Made by a program: the position numbers and the translations under genes | In this document: piece after piece, positions 17,710 to 26,654 of the stretch | Layout: every line of letters starts with the position of its first letter | How positions within the stretch are numbered: position 1 is the first letter of the stretch | Notes under the pieces: model-generated | Seen by the model: only the letters and a program-made list of their open reading frames with translations | Database searches by the model: none | What the model was told of the DNA's origin: nothing | DNA from: Ktedonobacter sp. SOSP1-85 | Lineage (GTDB): Bacteria; Chloroflexota; Ktedonobacteria; Ktedonobacterales; Ktedonobacteraceae | Direction: 5' to 3' | Assembly: GCF_016587415.1 (NCBI RefSeq) | Contig: NZ_BNJI01000002.1 | Coordinates: forward strand, 1,922,001 to 1,986,000 | DNA: 64,000 bases

Positions 17710-19002
17710 CTATTTGTTTGCGATAATGGCTTCGATTTCTGCGAACGTCTTGGGTGCGTCGCTGGTGAGGTTCTCGTAGCCCTGCTCTGTTACAAGGATA
17801 TCGTCCTCGATGCGAATACCGATGTTCCAGAACTCGGGGTTCACGTCTTTGGTGCCTTCGGGGATATAGATCCCCGGCTCAATGGTAAAGACCATGCCAG
17901 GTTCGAGCTTTGGATCTTCGTCCCATTGTCCCAGGCGCTTGTATGGGCCGAGATCATGAACATCAAGCCCCATCCAGTGGCTGGTGAAGTAGCCATAGAA
18001 AGGCTGATAGGCTTTATCCGCGATAAGCTGCTTCACATCGCCTTTGAGAATGCCATGCTCCACCATCCCTGTTGTCAGGACCTCGACAGTATGGTCATGG
18101 ATATCGGTAAGCGTAATACCTGGCTTGACCATCGCTGTTGCGGTCTCAAGGGCTTTGAGTACCAACCCGTAAAGCGTGCGTTGGGCAGGTGTGAAGCGTC
18201 CGTTGATGGGATAGGTGCGAGTGATGTCGGAGCTATAGTACTGATATTCGCAGGCCGAGTCAATAAGAACCAGTTCACCATCTTGCATCTGACGGTTGTT
18301 CTTATCGTAATGCATAATGGTCGCGTTGGCACCGGAGCCAACAATAGGCGCGTAGCCGTTGCGAGGCGAACCGTGCTGTTGGTAGACATATGACAGAATC
18401 GCCTGGACCTCGTACTCGTACATACCCGGTTTGAGGGCTTTGAGCACCTCGCTATACGCTTTGGCGCTAATGCGAGAGGCTTCACGAATCAGCTCGATTT
18501 CTTCCGGCGATTTGCGTACGCGCATTTCACTCAGAATAAATAGGGGATCGGCGATCTGACGTGGGATGAAGACGCGGCGGTGGCGCGCGAGCAGTTCTAG
18601 CAATTGATCATCGAAGGATTGGGCCTTGCCGCTGCTATAGTAGAGGGTTTGACAGCCTTTGAGATATTCAGGTAGTTTCTCCGCGAACTGCTCAAGTGGG
18701 TAAGCAATATCAGCGCCATACTGGCTCATCGCGCCCTCTGGACCGGCGCGCCGTCCCGTCCAGGATTCAGCGAAGGGGTCGCGTGGCGCGACGAAGAGGA
18801 TAAAGTGATGCTCTGGATGCTCCGGGGCCAGGACGCAGATCGCTTCTGGTTCCTCGAAGCCCGTCAAATAGTAGAAGTTGTTGTCCTGGCGATAGGTAAA
18901 TTCCAGGGAATCGCCACTGCGCCGAAATTGTGGGCAGCTACGGAGGATTGCCACGCCCCCGCCCATGCGATCCATAAATGCTTTTCGTCGTGCTTCAAAC
19001 AT
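17710..19002 (-). CDS. pepP: Xaa-Pro aminopeptidase (M24B)
   Basis: A 430-residue aminopeptidase P. The N-terminal creatinase-like domain is about residues 1-140 and the pita-bread metallopeptidase domain about 165-420. All five metal ligands are visible: D248, D259, H349, E375 and E399 (IDSA, SDITRTYP, LDVHDLG, FTIEPGIY, IRIEDD). It removes N-terminal residues that precede proline, normally with two Mn2+ ions. The start has GAGAGGGA upstream. It is first in an operon with the S9 peptidase. Confidence 0.9.
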   Translation of the reverse strand: MFEARRKAFMDRMGGGVAILRSCPQFRRSGDSLEFTYRQDNNFYYLTGFEEPEAICVLAPEHPEHHFILFVAPRDPFAESWTGRRAGPEGAMSQYGADIAYPLEQFAEKLPEYLKGCQTLYYSSGKAQSFDDQLLELLARHRRVFIPRQIADPLFILSEMRVRKSPEEIELIREASRISAKAYSEVLKALKPGMYEYEVQAILSYVYQQHGSPRNGYAPIVGSGANATIMHYDKNNRQMQDGELVLIDSACEYQYYSSDITRTYPINGRFTPAQRTLYGLVLKALETATAMVKPGITLTDIHDHTVEVLTTGMVEHGILKGDVKQLIADKAYQPFYGYFTSHWMGLDVHDLGPYKRLGQWDEDPKLEPGMVFTIEPGIYIPEGTKDVNPEFWNIGIRIEDDILVTEQGYENLTSDAPKTFAEIEAIIANK

Positions 19003-19157
19003 ACGATGGAGTCCCTCTCTAGCAAAAAATAGTCTGAATCAGTCTCTGCCTATAGTATCCTATTTAGAATGAGTACTACATTATATGATGCACAGCCAGG
19101 CGGAAGCTTGTACAATTGAGTTATGGTTTATGCTGATTTATGCATAATGGCGCAGCC

Positions 19158-19200
19158 TTAAAGGAGATGCAGAAGCAAGACCCTCCTGCATCTCCTTTAA
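19158..19200 (-). terminator. Terminator of the GH127 gene
   Basis: TTAAAGGAGATGCAG (19158-19172) and CTGCATCTCCTTTAA (19186-19200) form a perfect 15-bp stem with a 13-base loop, directly after the stop of the minus-strand GH127 gene. Confidence 0.75.
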
Positions 19201-19202
19201 AA

Positions 19203-20999
19203 CTATTCAGTAACAGGGAAGTAGACAGTATAACGCTCGTCGCGAATGTCGCACAGAGGGAGGAAGCGTGTGGTGTGCGGCTGGTTGCGCGTCTCATAGC
19301 TATCAGGCTGCCAGGCGGCATACTGGCGTTCATGATAAGGAGCCAGGAGCGTTTCGGGCTGATCTTTACTTCCATAGAGCATAGACGCGTCATCGCATAG
19401 TCCGGCTAAAACTATGGGACCATCCATAAAGGCCATCATGTCAGATGCACCTGGCAGGGGGACGATTTGCAAGGCTTTCGGGAGCAGGATGGTAAGCTTA
19501 TCGTTATGCCAGGTTCGGCGAATGCGATAGTAGCTGGATGGAGTGTGAGGAACCCGTTGGCGCTCGCCATTGATCGTGATCGTTGGTTCGTCCGCGAGCC
19601 ACCAGGGCAAGCGCAGCGTAAGTGTATACTCTGTGGGCTGCTCGCAGTTGACGCTAAGCGTATACTCGGGATGTGATGTCTGGCGCGGCTGCTCACGCGA
19701 AGCCTTCAGCGCGTAGACGTCGTGGGCCTTGCTCTCCAGAGTTACGCTAACTTCGGATCCATCGTGATGCCATTGCACGTGGGAAGGGATGTACTGGCTG
19801 ACAACCAGCCCTTCATCATTCGTGAAATAGATGTCGCGCGTATGGCTTGCCTGTGCCTGCACAAGGGTTCCGTGACAGCACCAGAAATCATTCGTCGGAG
19901 TTCCCCATACTTTGGTTCCTCCCGTCTCCAGAGGCAGGTAGTACGCGATCATGCCTGTCTGCGCGTTCTGCTGCGCGAGGATACCATTATAGAAATTGCG
20001 CTCGTAGTAGTCCGCGTAGACGACATCGCCGGTCCAGCGGAAGAGATAGTTCGCCAGGCGCATCAAGTTATAGACAGTACAGTGTTCCTGGTTTTCGGGT
20101 CCGAGTTGCCCGCCAAGTTGATGCGGTGGACACCACATCTCATCGCTTGTCTGACCACCAGTGCAGAAATAGCCGCGATCCGTAACCGCGAGGCGCCAGT
20201 ATGCTTCAACAATGTCGCGCCAGCGCTGTTCGCCGGTTACCTCCCAGGCACGCGCTGCGCCATGCACTTCGGGGATAGTGGTATTCGCGTGCATATATGT
20301 CAGCACATCTTCCCCAGCAAGCAGGCGATCAAAGAGGCGGCGGCGATCATAGCGCCGTATGAGATCCAGGTGTTCCTGTTTGTTGGTGACACCGTAGAGG
20401 TTTGCCCATACTTCAAGCATGCCGCCGGTTTCGACGTCGAGAATATCGTCCATCTGCTCGCGTGAGAACTGCCCTGTCCAGCGATGAAACCAGTTTGCCC
20501 AGTGGATGAGGATGTCAAGTGCTTGCTCATTCTGAGCAATTTCGTACATATCGTACAGGCCCATCAAGGTCTTGTGCAGAGTATACTGAGGTGCCCAGAC
20601 ACGCTTGCCACGCGCGATCCAGTCGAGATACTTTTCTGGAATAGAGCCGATCCACTCGCCTCCCATTTCTTGCTGACAACGCGCCAACTCGGCCACGATA
20701 AAGTCAGCCTTCCCTTTGATCTCTGTATCGCCCGTCGATGCGAACAGGCGTGCCGCAGCCGAGAGCCAGTGTCCGAGGAAATGCCCGCGCAATTGGCTGG
20801 TTGGCGATTCCCATCCCCCGTGGCAATCTGTTGGTTGCTGGGGCGGGTTCCAGAGTCCAGCTTCACCATAATGGTTCTGCAACAGATGAGAACTCTTGAG
20901 GCTGAGCATATAGGCGCGATTAAGCTCTGCCCTTTTCTTGAGTGATCCTGGCTGAAGCGTGACTGCGTTCCAGGGGAGCGAATGGTGAGTTTCAAACAT
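19203..20999 (-). CDS. GH127 glycoside hydrolase (beta-L-arabinofuranosidase type)
   Basis: A 598-residue (alpha/alpha)6-barrel enzyme of the former DUF1680 family. The zinc/catalytic cluster known from HypBA1 (E-x-C plus CC) is present as E305, C307, C374 and C375 (NQEHC, FWCCHGT); the first Cys of the CC pair is the nucleophile in that family. It releases arabinofuranose from plant glycans or glycoproteins. A longer frame reaches 21071, but ATG 20999 has AGGAGGTCC just upstream and starts the conserved sequence. No signal peptide is seen, so it acts on imported oligosaccharides. It is divergent from an AraC-type gene that is its likely regulator. Confidence 0.87.
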   Translation of the reverse strand: MFETHHSLPWNAVTLQPGSLKKRAELNRAYMLSLKSSHLLQNHYGEAGLWNPPQQPTDCHGGWESPTSQLRGHFLGHWLSAAARLFASTGDTEIKGKADFIVAELARCQQEMGGEWIGSIPEKYLDWIARGKRVWAPQYTLHKTLMGLYDMYEIAQNEQALDILIHWANWFHRWTGQFSREQMDDILDVETGGMLEVWANLYGVTNKQEHLDLIRRYDRRRLFDRLLAGEDVLTYMHANTTIPEVHGAARAWEVTGEQRWRDIVEAYWRLAVTDRGYFCTGGQTSDEMWCPPHQLGGQLGPENQEHCTVYNLMRLANYLFRWTGDVVYADYYERNFYNGILAQQNAQTGMIAYYLPLETGGTKVWGTPTNDFWCCHGTLVQAQASHTRDIYFTNDEGLVVSQYIPSHVQWHHDGSEVSVTLESKAHDVYALKASREQPRQTSHPEYTLSVNCEQPTEYTLTLRLPWWLADEPTITINGERQRVPHTPSSYYRIRRTWHNDKLTILLPKALQIVPLPGASDMMAFMDGPIVLAGLCDDASMLYGSKDQPETLLAPYHERQYAAWQPDSYETRNQPHTTRFLPLCDIRDERYTVYFPVTE

Positions 21000-21106
21000 T
21001 GAAGGACCTCCTCTATAGTTCCGTGTCTGGTATATACATGATAGGATAAAGGACGTAGGCACGAGGCGCAATGTAGATTCTCAACGCAAAGGTGGAAAAT
21101 TTCAAC

Positions 21107-21901
21107 ATGTCCGGCTCGATTTATCAATTAGATGGGCAACCAGAAGTTCTGAGTATGGGTTTTGTGCAGGAGGAAACACTGCACGCTGACCGTGTGCTGG
21201 ATTTCTGGGTGCTTGGTATGCTCACAAGAGGTGCGACGAGTTTACAGGTGGGTGGGGACCGAGTGAACGTATGCGCGAATAGCTATTATCTTCTGCCGCC
21301 ATATGTGCGGCATTATGGGATACAGAGCGGGACAAGCTTCGATGTAATCTATTTCCACTTTCTAACGAGAGAGGGAGGCTACGCGTCTCAAACGTTGAGC
21401 TTGCCTGTCTTGGGACGCATACCACCCGATATCTCATATCTTAACCTGTATCGCTTTCTCAAGCGCGCTGTGGACTTTGCCGTGTTGTCCCCCGCGCAGA
21501 TAAACGTGCAGGTTGCCGCGATCCTCGCACAACTGAGCGCCATGCAGGATTACACAGGGAGTGAACAGGATAGGCCGAAGCGACTGGCCTATCGCGTCAT
21601 GGATTACCTCAGAGAGCATATCGAGCAGGATGTGAATAGTGAATTGATCGCGGAGGAGTTAGGATATAGTTATGGACACCTGGATCGTGTCTTCCGGCAG
21701 CACTTTGGCAGGAGCATTCATCAGAAGCTACAACACCTGCGCATCGACATCGCGGCGGAATTACTGGTGATGGGTAAACCAATCAAGGAAGTAGGAGCGC
21801 AAGTCGGTTTTCATGATTATCACTATTTCCTGAAAGTCTTTAAAAAGATCCGAGGTGTCTCACCAGGCGAACTGCAACGTCGCCCGTCTGCCAGATGGTA
21901 A
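21107..21901 (+). CDS. AraC-family transcriptional regulator
   Basis: A 264-residue regulator. The N-terminal half is a cupin-like sensor domain (LLPPYVRHYG region). The C-terminal 100 residues hold two HTH motifs (NSELIAEELGYSYGHLDRVF and KEVGAQVGFHDYHYFLKVFK). A GTG at 21092 is possible, but ATG 21107 has AAAGGTGGA at a workable distance. It is divergently transcribed from the GH127 gene across a gap of about 107 bases, the usual arrangement for control of the neighbour. The inducer is presumably an arabinose-type sugar (inference). Confidence 0.85.
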   Translation: MSGSIYQLDGQPEVLSMGFVQEETLHADRVLDFWVLGMLTRGATSLQVGGDRVNVCANSYYLLPPYVRHYGIQSGTSFDVIYFHFLTREGGYASQTLSLPVLGRIPPDISYLNLYRFLKRAVDFAVLSPAQINVQVAAILAQLSAMQDYTGSEQDRPKRLAYRVMDYLREHIEQDVNSELIAEELGYSYGHLDRVFRQHFGRSIHQKLQHLRIDIAAELLVMGKPIKEVGAQVGFHDYHYFLKVFKKIRGVSPGELQRRPSARW

Positions 21902-21944
21902 GCTCTGGAGCGTGTTTCGCCTCTGAAGAAACTCTCGTGTACAC

Positions 21945-21972
21945 TGCCACTCTTGACAGGGGTGGCATTTTT
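21945..21972 (+). terminator. Rho-independent terminator
   Basis: TGCCACTC (21945-21952) pairs with GGGTGGCA (21960-21967), including one U.G pair, with a 7-base loop, followed by TTTTT. It lies 44 bases after the AraC-type gene. Confidence 0.8.
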
Positions 21973-22108
21973 AGCGCAATATGCAGGTGAATAACAGAGC
22001 TATACATTGATGGCAAATATGTCTTGCCACATCGTATGCTCACGTAGGAGGGAGAGGCTTTGCTCTGGCCTGATTGTCGAAAAAGTTGTGAATAAGTCAT
22101 CGAACAAT

Positions 22109-23125
22109 ATGAAAAACTCGCCCAAGATGTCGGATATCGCCAAGCGCGCGGGCGTTACCTTAAGCACCGTCTCGTATACGCTGAGTGGGAAGAGACCCAT
22201 TTCCGATGCGGTGAAGCAAAAGGTCTACCAGGCGATGGAAGAGTTGGGGTATCAGCCGAACTCGCTGGCGCGCGCGCTGGTGACCAAGCGTACGCGTATC
22301 ATCGCCTTGCTCTATCCCGCCTGGAGCTCCAAGTTAGGTCCCCAATCCGAGTTTATTACCAGTATCGCGGCCTCGGCTACCGATCACGGATATGCTCTCC
22401 TGCTGTGGACGTCCCCCCTGACCGATGATGAGAAGGTAATGGACATGACCCACCAGGGCTTTATCGATGGAGCGATTCTCATGGAAGTTGCCCTGCATGA
22501 TCCACGTGTTGAGTTGCTCCAGAAGCAGCATGTGCCCTTCGTGATGATTGGCCGCTACGCGGAAAATGCCGATATGAGTTTTGTGGACCTGGATTTTGAT
22601 TATGCGTTGGAGACAAGCGTTCGTTACCTGGTAGAGGAGGGGCATCGGCATATCGTGCTCATTAACCAGTCGGCAGAGCTTTTGGAGCGGGGCATTGGCT
22701 ATGTCGTGCGCTCCAGGGACGCTTTTTATCGCGAGATGCAGAAGCATGGGTTACAGGGCATAGATTGCTGCTGCGAGGCAAATGATCAGGCGGGGTATGA
22801 GGCAACAACGAACCTGCTGAATGACCATCCAGCCATCAGTGCTTTCATTCTCATGACGCCCTGGCCGAGCGGTGGTATTATCCGCGCTCTTACTGACAAG
22901 GGCTTGCGCATTCCTGAAGATGTTTCCTTAGTCGCGATTTTCTCACCGCACCTGGCGCAGATGACGATGCCCGCCCTTACTTCGGTCGATTTCCCTTTTG
23001 AGGAGATGGGACGACTAGGAGCGCAAATTCTGGTGGATAAGTTGAATGGGATCGAGACCGCTGCGAGACAAGTCTTGCTGACTCCGCCTCTCACCATACG
23101 TTCTAGTTCAGGCCCTCATCGCTAA
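22109..23125 (+). CDS. LacI-family repressor
   Basis: A 338-residue repressor. The N-terminal HTH and hinge (SDIAKRAGVTLSTVSYTLSG, SDAVKQKVYQAMEELGYQPN) are typical, followed by a periplasmic-binding-protein-like sugar-sensing domain. A frame extends upstream to 22007, but the conserved sequence starts at ATG 22109; no strong ribosome site precedes it. The sugar importer operon begins downstream, and its promoter carries a perfect LacI-type palindrome (23186-23203), so this protein is the likely repressor of the importer and GH31 genes. Confidence 0.87.
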   Translation: MKNSPKMSDIAKRAGVTLSTVSYTLSGKRPISDAVKQKVYQAMEELGYQPNSLARALVTKRTRIIALLYPAWSSKLGPQSEFITSIAASATDHGYALLLWTSPLTDDEKVMDMTHQGFIDGAILMEVALHDPRVELLQKQHVPFVMIGRYAENADMSFVDLDFDYALETSVRYLVEEGHRHIVLINQSAELLERGIGYVVRSRDAFYREMQKHGLQGIDCCCEANDQAGYEATTNLLNDHPAISAFILMTPWPSGGIIRALTDKGLRIPEDVSLVAIFSPHLAQMTMPALTSVDFPFEEMGRLGAQILVDKLNGIETAARQVLLTPPLTIRSSSGPHR

Positions 23126-23151
23126 GACATCAATATTGACAGATATCACTC

Positions 23152-23180
23152 TTGACAGTTCCTGTTCTTGAACTTATACT
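23152..23180 (+). promoter_or_regulatory. Promoter of the sugar importer operon
   Basis: TTGACA at 23152-23157 and TATACT at 23175-23180 with 17-bp spacing. The start of transcription would fall near 23187, inside the operator. A second TTGACA occurs at 23136. Confidence 0.75.
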
Positions 23181-23185
23181 TTCTC

Positions 23186-23203
23186 TATCGAAGCGCTTCG
23201 ATA
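23186..23203. promoter_or_regulatory. LacI-type operator, 18-bp perfect palindrome
   Basis: TATCGAAGCGCTTCGATA is a perfect palindrome with the central CG typical of LacI-family sites. It begins 6 bases after the -10 box, so a bound repressor would block initiation. The LacI-type gene ends 60 bases upstream. The leader to the first gene is about 190 nt. Confidence 0.8.
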
Positions 23204-23379
23204 AAAGGGACAAAGCTGATTCCAGATCGAGAGGGAAACATGACTGGAGATCCCTGTGGAGCGGGAACGCATCTCCATTCACTGGAGAGTATGTTCGTGT
23301 TGTTCCACAGGGGAGGGGGCAGAAGGTGGGCTTTTACTCTCGTGTCGGGTGTGATGGTCAATCCAAAGGAGGATATACA

Positions 23380-24687
23380 ATGAATCCACAGCCGTTTAAA
23401 GTGGCGGGTCAAGCATATATAACATCCCAAAAGCGCACCTCTAAGCGCTTTTTCAGCCTGATCTCAATGAGTTGCCTCATATTTCTCGCTCTGGGACTAC
23501 TGTTGAGCGCCTGTGGTGGGTCCGCTCAAAGCTCTAACGGGAAGATTGAGCTTACCGAGATGGACTACCTGGGAACAGAGCCAGCAAACACTGAAATCAA
23601 TAAACTCATCAAGCAATACGAGCAGGAGCACCCGGACGTGACGATCAAACGAACCGCGGTGCCGATTGGCTCATTCACCACCAAAGTATCCCAGCAGGTC
23701 GCGTCGCATACACTACCGGACATCCTGGTTATGGATAATCCGAACCTGCCGACGTTCGCATCAACCGGGGCGCTCACACAGCTCGACTCCTATCTGACGG
23801 GCGATCTCGCCTCCTCCAAATTCTACGGAGGCTCGCTCTCCACGATGCAGTACCAGGGCAAGACCTATGCTGTGTCAACGGGGAACAACGATCTCGCGCT
23901 CTACTACAACAAGAAGATGTTCAATGACGCCGGTCTCAAGCCTCCCACGACCTGGGCTGAGCTGCAGGCTGACGCGAAGGCGTTGACCAAGGGCAATACC
24001 TACGGCTTCGCTCTCTCGGCACCTGCTACCGAAGAAGGTTCCTGGCAGTTTGAGCCGTACCTGTGGTCGAATGGTGGTGATCTCGACAAGGTCGATGGCC
24101 CTGCAGGCGTCGGAGCATTGCAGTTCCTTACGGATATGCTGAAAGACGGCTCCCTCTCCAAGGCCTCGCTGAACTGGGGCCAGGCCGATGTCCTGACACA
24201 GTTTGAAGAGGGGCACGCGGCTATGATGGAGAATGGCCCCTGGGACCTGAGCCTGTTGAAGCAAGCCAAGGTGGATTACGGCGTTGTTGCTCTGCCAGCC
24301 CCGTCCGCTGGGAAAAAGACAGTCTCCCCGCTGGGCGGAGAGATCTGGACCATTCCGCAGACCGACGACACGCATCAGAAAGCTGCCTGGGATTTCCTGA
24401 ACTGGCTGGAGCAGCCAAAGCAGATCACGGACTACGACCAGGTACAGGGCTACATTCCCCCTTTGAAGGCTGCTGCCCAGGATCTTCTGAAGCAGAATAC
24501 CGAGTTGCAGGTCTTCGCCGATGAGTTGAACAACGCCCAGGCTCGCACCGCCAAAGTCGGCGAGAAGTATCCCAACATCTCGCAGCAGATCTGGACTGCC
24601 GAGCAATCCGCTCTCTCTGGCAGCCTCTCTCCACAGTCTGCGCTGACCCAGGCGCAACAGAAGATCGACGCGATTGTAAAGGGCTAA
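23380..24687 (+). CDS. Sugar ABC transporter substrate-binding lipoprotein (family 1)
   Basis: A 435-residue carbohydrate-binding lipoprotein. The open frame starts at 23152, but ATG 23380 has AAAGGAGG 7 nt upstream and precedes the signal peptide, whose lipobox is LLSAC. The mature protein has the family-1 fold with GNNDLALYYNKKMFNDAGL and PPTTWAEL. It delivers oligosaccharides to the two permeases that follow. No ATPase is encoded, so a shared MsmK/MalK-type ATPase elsewhere is expected. The operon is probably repressed by the LacI-type protein. Confidence 0.87.
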   Translation: MNPQPFKVAGQAYITSQKRTSKRFFSLISMSCLIFLALGLLLSACGGSAQSSNGKIELTEMDYLGTEPANTEINKLIKQYEQEHPDVTIKRTAVPIGSFTTKVSQQVASHTLPDILVMDNPNLPTFASTGALTQLDSYLTGDLASSKFYGGSLSTMQYQGKTYAVSTGNNDLALYYNKKMFNDAGLKPPTTWAELQADAKALTKGNTYGFALSAPATEEGSWQFEPYLWSNGGDLDKVDGPAGVGALQFLTDMLKDGSLSKASLNWGQADVLTQFEEGHAAMMENGPWDLSLLKQAKVDYGVVALPAPSAGKKTVSPLGGEIWTIPQTDDTHQKAAWDFLNWLEQPKQITDYDQVQGYIPPLKAAAQDLLKQNTELQVFADELNNAQARTAKVGEKYPNISQQIWTAEQSALSGSLSPQSALTQAQQKIDAIVKG

Positions 24688-24692
24688 TGTGG

Positions 24693-24754
24693 GAACTCTC
24701 CTCTCGCTTGGCTGGCCCACGCTTTCTAACGTGGGCCAGTGAGGCGGAGAGTTC
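24693..24754 (+). other. Long intercistronic hairpin between binding-protein and permease genes
   Basis: The outer arms GAACTCTCC (24693-24701) and GGAGAGTTC (24746-24754) and the inner arms CTGGCCCACG (24712-24721) and CGTGGGCCAG (24730-24739) are perfect complements. The region between them pairs partly. There is no T run, so it is more likely an mRNA-stabilising or attenuating element that lets the binding protein be made in excess over the permeases. Confidence 0.6.
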
Positions 24755-24781
24755 TGGTGTGTGTATTCAGGGAGGCTTATC

Positions 24782-25729
24782 GTGGCTACGCATATTCAGG
24801 AGCAGCAATCGGTGGTCAGAGGGAATGTGCCGAAATCGATAGCGCGCAGAAGCAGTCGTTCGCGCCTGGTTCGCTTCTCATTCCTGGTGCCAGTGATTAT
24901 CTACTTGCTCATCTTCTTTGGTTATCCGCTCTATTATAGTATCAGTGTGAGCCTGGAGAAATACACCCTTCAGACTGAATACACGGGCAACGCGCCCTTC
25001 ATTGGCCTGAGTAACTATATCGCCGTGCTTCAGGACGCGACGACCGGCGGTGCGGCGCTTCACACGCTCATCTTCACGGTGGGGTCGATCGTGCCTCAGT
25101 TTGTGATCGGCCTGGCGCTGGCGGTGTTTTTCACCAAAAAGTTCCCGCTGAGCCGTTTTCTGCGCTCGTTGATGCTCCTGCCCTGGCTGTTGCCTCTGGT
25201 CGTGTCGGGAACGGTCTGGCGCTGGCTCTTTGATCAGACGAACGGCATTATTGACCAGACGTTGGCGGGCCTGCATCTCATCCCCGCGCACTTTGGCTGG
25301 CTGACCACTCCTGGATACGCCCTGGCAACAATTATCGTGACCAACATCTGGATTGGCATCCCCTTTAATATGGTGCTGCTATACAGTGGCCTGCAAGGCA
25401 TTCCGGGCGAGCTCTACGAGGCGGCGTCAATTGACAGTGCGACCCAGTGGCAGCGTTTCTGGTATGTTACCCTTCCGTTGCTTAGACCGGTGATCGGCGT
25501 TGTCTTGATGCTTGGCCTCATCTACACGCTGAAAGTATTCGACATTGTGTATGTAATGACCGGTGGCGGCCCGGCGAACACGACGCAGATTTTCGCGACC
25601 TGGTCGTATAACCTCTCCTTCGCGCAGCAGCTCTTCGGGCAGGGATCGGCGTTAGGGAATGTTATTCTAGTCATTTCACTGGTAGTGGCGCTGTTCTATG
25701 TACGCGCCAACCGTCAGCAGGATGCCTGA
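24782..25729 (+). CDS. Sugar ABC transporter permease (MalF type)
   Basis: A 315-residue permease with about six membrane helices. The EAA loop is YEAASIDSATQWQRFWYVTLP, and a MalF-like VVSGTVWRWLFDQTNGIID segment precedes it. A GTG at 24761 opens the frame, but GTG 24782 has AGGGAGG 6 nt upstream and is preferred. It pairs with the next gene's product and the lipoprotein for oligosaccharide uptake. Confidence 0.86.
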   Translation: MATHIQEQQSVVRGNVPKSIARRSSRSRLVRFSFLVPVIIYLLIFFGYPLYYSISVSLEKYTLQTEYTGNAPFIGLSNYIAVLQDATTGGAALHTLIFTVGSIVPQFVIGLALAVFFTKKFPLSRFLRSLMLLPWLLPLVVSGTVWRWLFDQTNGIIDQTLAGLHLIPAHFGWLTTPGYALATIIVTNIWIGIPFNMVLLYSGLQGIPGELYEAASIDSATQWQRFWYVTLPLLRPVIGVVLMLGLIYTLKVFDIVYVMTGGGPANTTQIFATWSYNLSFAQQLFGQGSALGNVILVISLVVALFYVRANRQQDA

Positions 25730-25752
25730 GCATAGACAAAGGAGATTTCGCA

Positions 25753-26601
25753 ATGCAGGCTCAATCTGTCAAGCGCAAAAGGAGCGTTTCGCTGCGCCCG
25801 CTTCTCTTCCTCATCCTGGGGCTGATCATTACCGTGATAATGCTCTTTCCCGTGTATTGGATGATTGTCAATTCGCTGGAAACAAACCAGGATATCTTCA
25901 AGATACCCGTCTCGCTGATCCCGACCCAGATCACGTTTGAAGCGTATACGGCGACGTTCGCCGATCAGTTCCCGCACCTGCTTACCAGCCTGATTGTCGC
26001 GCTGGGGGCGGTGGTGATCTCGCTCGCCATCGCGATTCCCGCTGCCTATGCCCTGGCGCATTTCCGCCTGCGCTTCTCGAACGTGTTGATTTTCGCGCTC
26101 TTGCTGGCGCAGATGATCCCGGCGGTCACCCTGGCGACGCCGATGTTTCTGATCTTTAACAAGCTGAACTTGTTGAATAGCTACCTGGGCTTGATTCTGG
26201 CAGATAGCACGTATGCTGTCCCCTTTGATGTAATTATTCTGGCCGCGTATATGCAATCGCTTCCCTATGAACTGGTCGAGGCGGCGTTTATCGATGGCAC
26301 GGGTGAGTGGGGCGCGTTCCTCAGAATCATACTGCCGCTCGCGTTGCCGGGTATTGTGACGGCGGGGCTCTTCGCCTTCCTCTTCGCGTGGGGCGACTTC
26401 CTCTACGGCCTCACTATTATGACGGTGAATGATATTCAGCCCATTTCCCTGAGCATCTATGGCTACCTGGGGCAGTTTAACTCCCAGTGGAATAACCTGA
26501 TGGCGGTCGCGACCCTCGGAGCGATACCAGCCGCGATCCTGCTGATTGTCTTCCAGCGCTATATCACGTCCGGCCTCTCGTCTGGTGCGTTGAAGGGCTA
26601 G
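25753..26601 (+). CDS. Sugar ABC transporter permease (MalG type)
   Basis: A 282-residue permease with six helices. The EAA loop reads LVEAAFIDGTGEWGAFLRII, and it ends in YITSGLSSGALKG, a common C-terminus of MalG-type permeases (V/ITxGLxxGAVKG). The AAAGGAG site lies 9 nt before the ATG. It is 23 nt after the MalF-type gene. Confidence 0.87.
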   Translation: MQAQSVKRKRSVSLRPLLFLILGLIITVIMLFPVYWMIVNSLETNQDIFKIPVSLIPTQITFEAYTATFADQFPHLLTSLIVALGAVVISLAIAIPAAYALAHFRLRFSNVLIFALLLAQMIPAVTLATPMFLIFNKLNLLNSYLGLILADSTYAVPFDVIILAAYMQSLPYELVEAAFIDGTGEWGAFLRIILPLALPGIVTAGLFAFLFAWGDFLYGLTIMTVNDIQPISLSIYGYLGQFNSQWNNLMAVATLGAIPAAILLIVFQRYITSGLSSGALKG

Positions 26602-26654
26602 GAACTGGTGAGTGGGGATGTCTCAGAACTTCGGACCAAGAAAGAAGGATTATC

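Noticed and set aside
23875..24720. A 281-codon minus-strand frame
   Set aside because: Lies opposite the sugar-binding lipoprotein gene, which has a signal peptide, lipobox and ribosome site; the minus frame has none of these.
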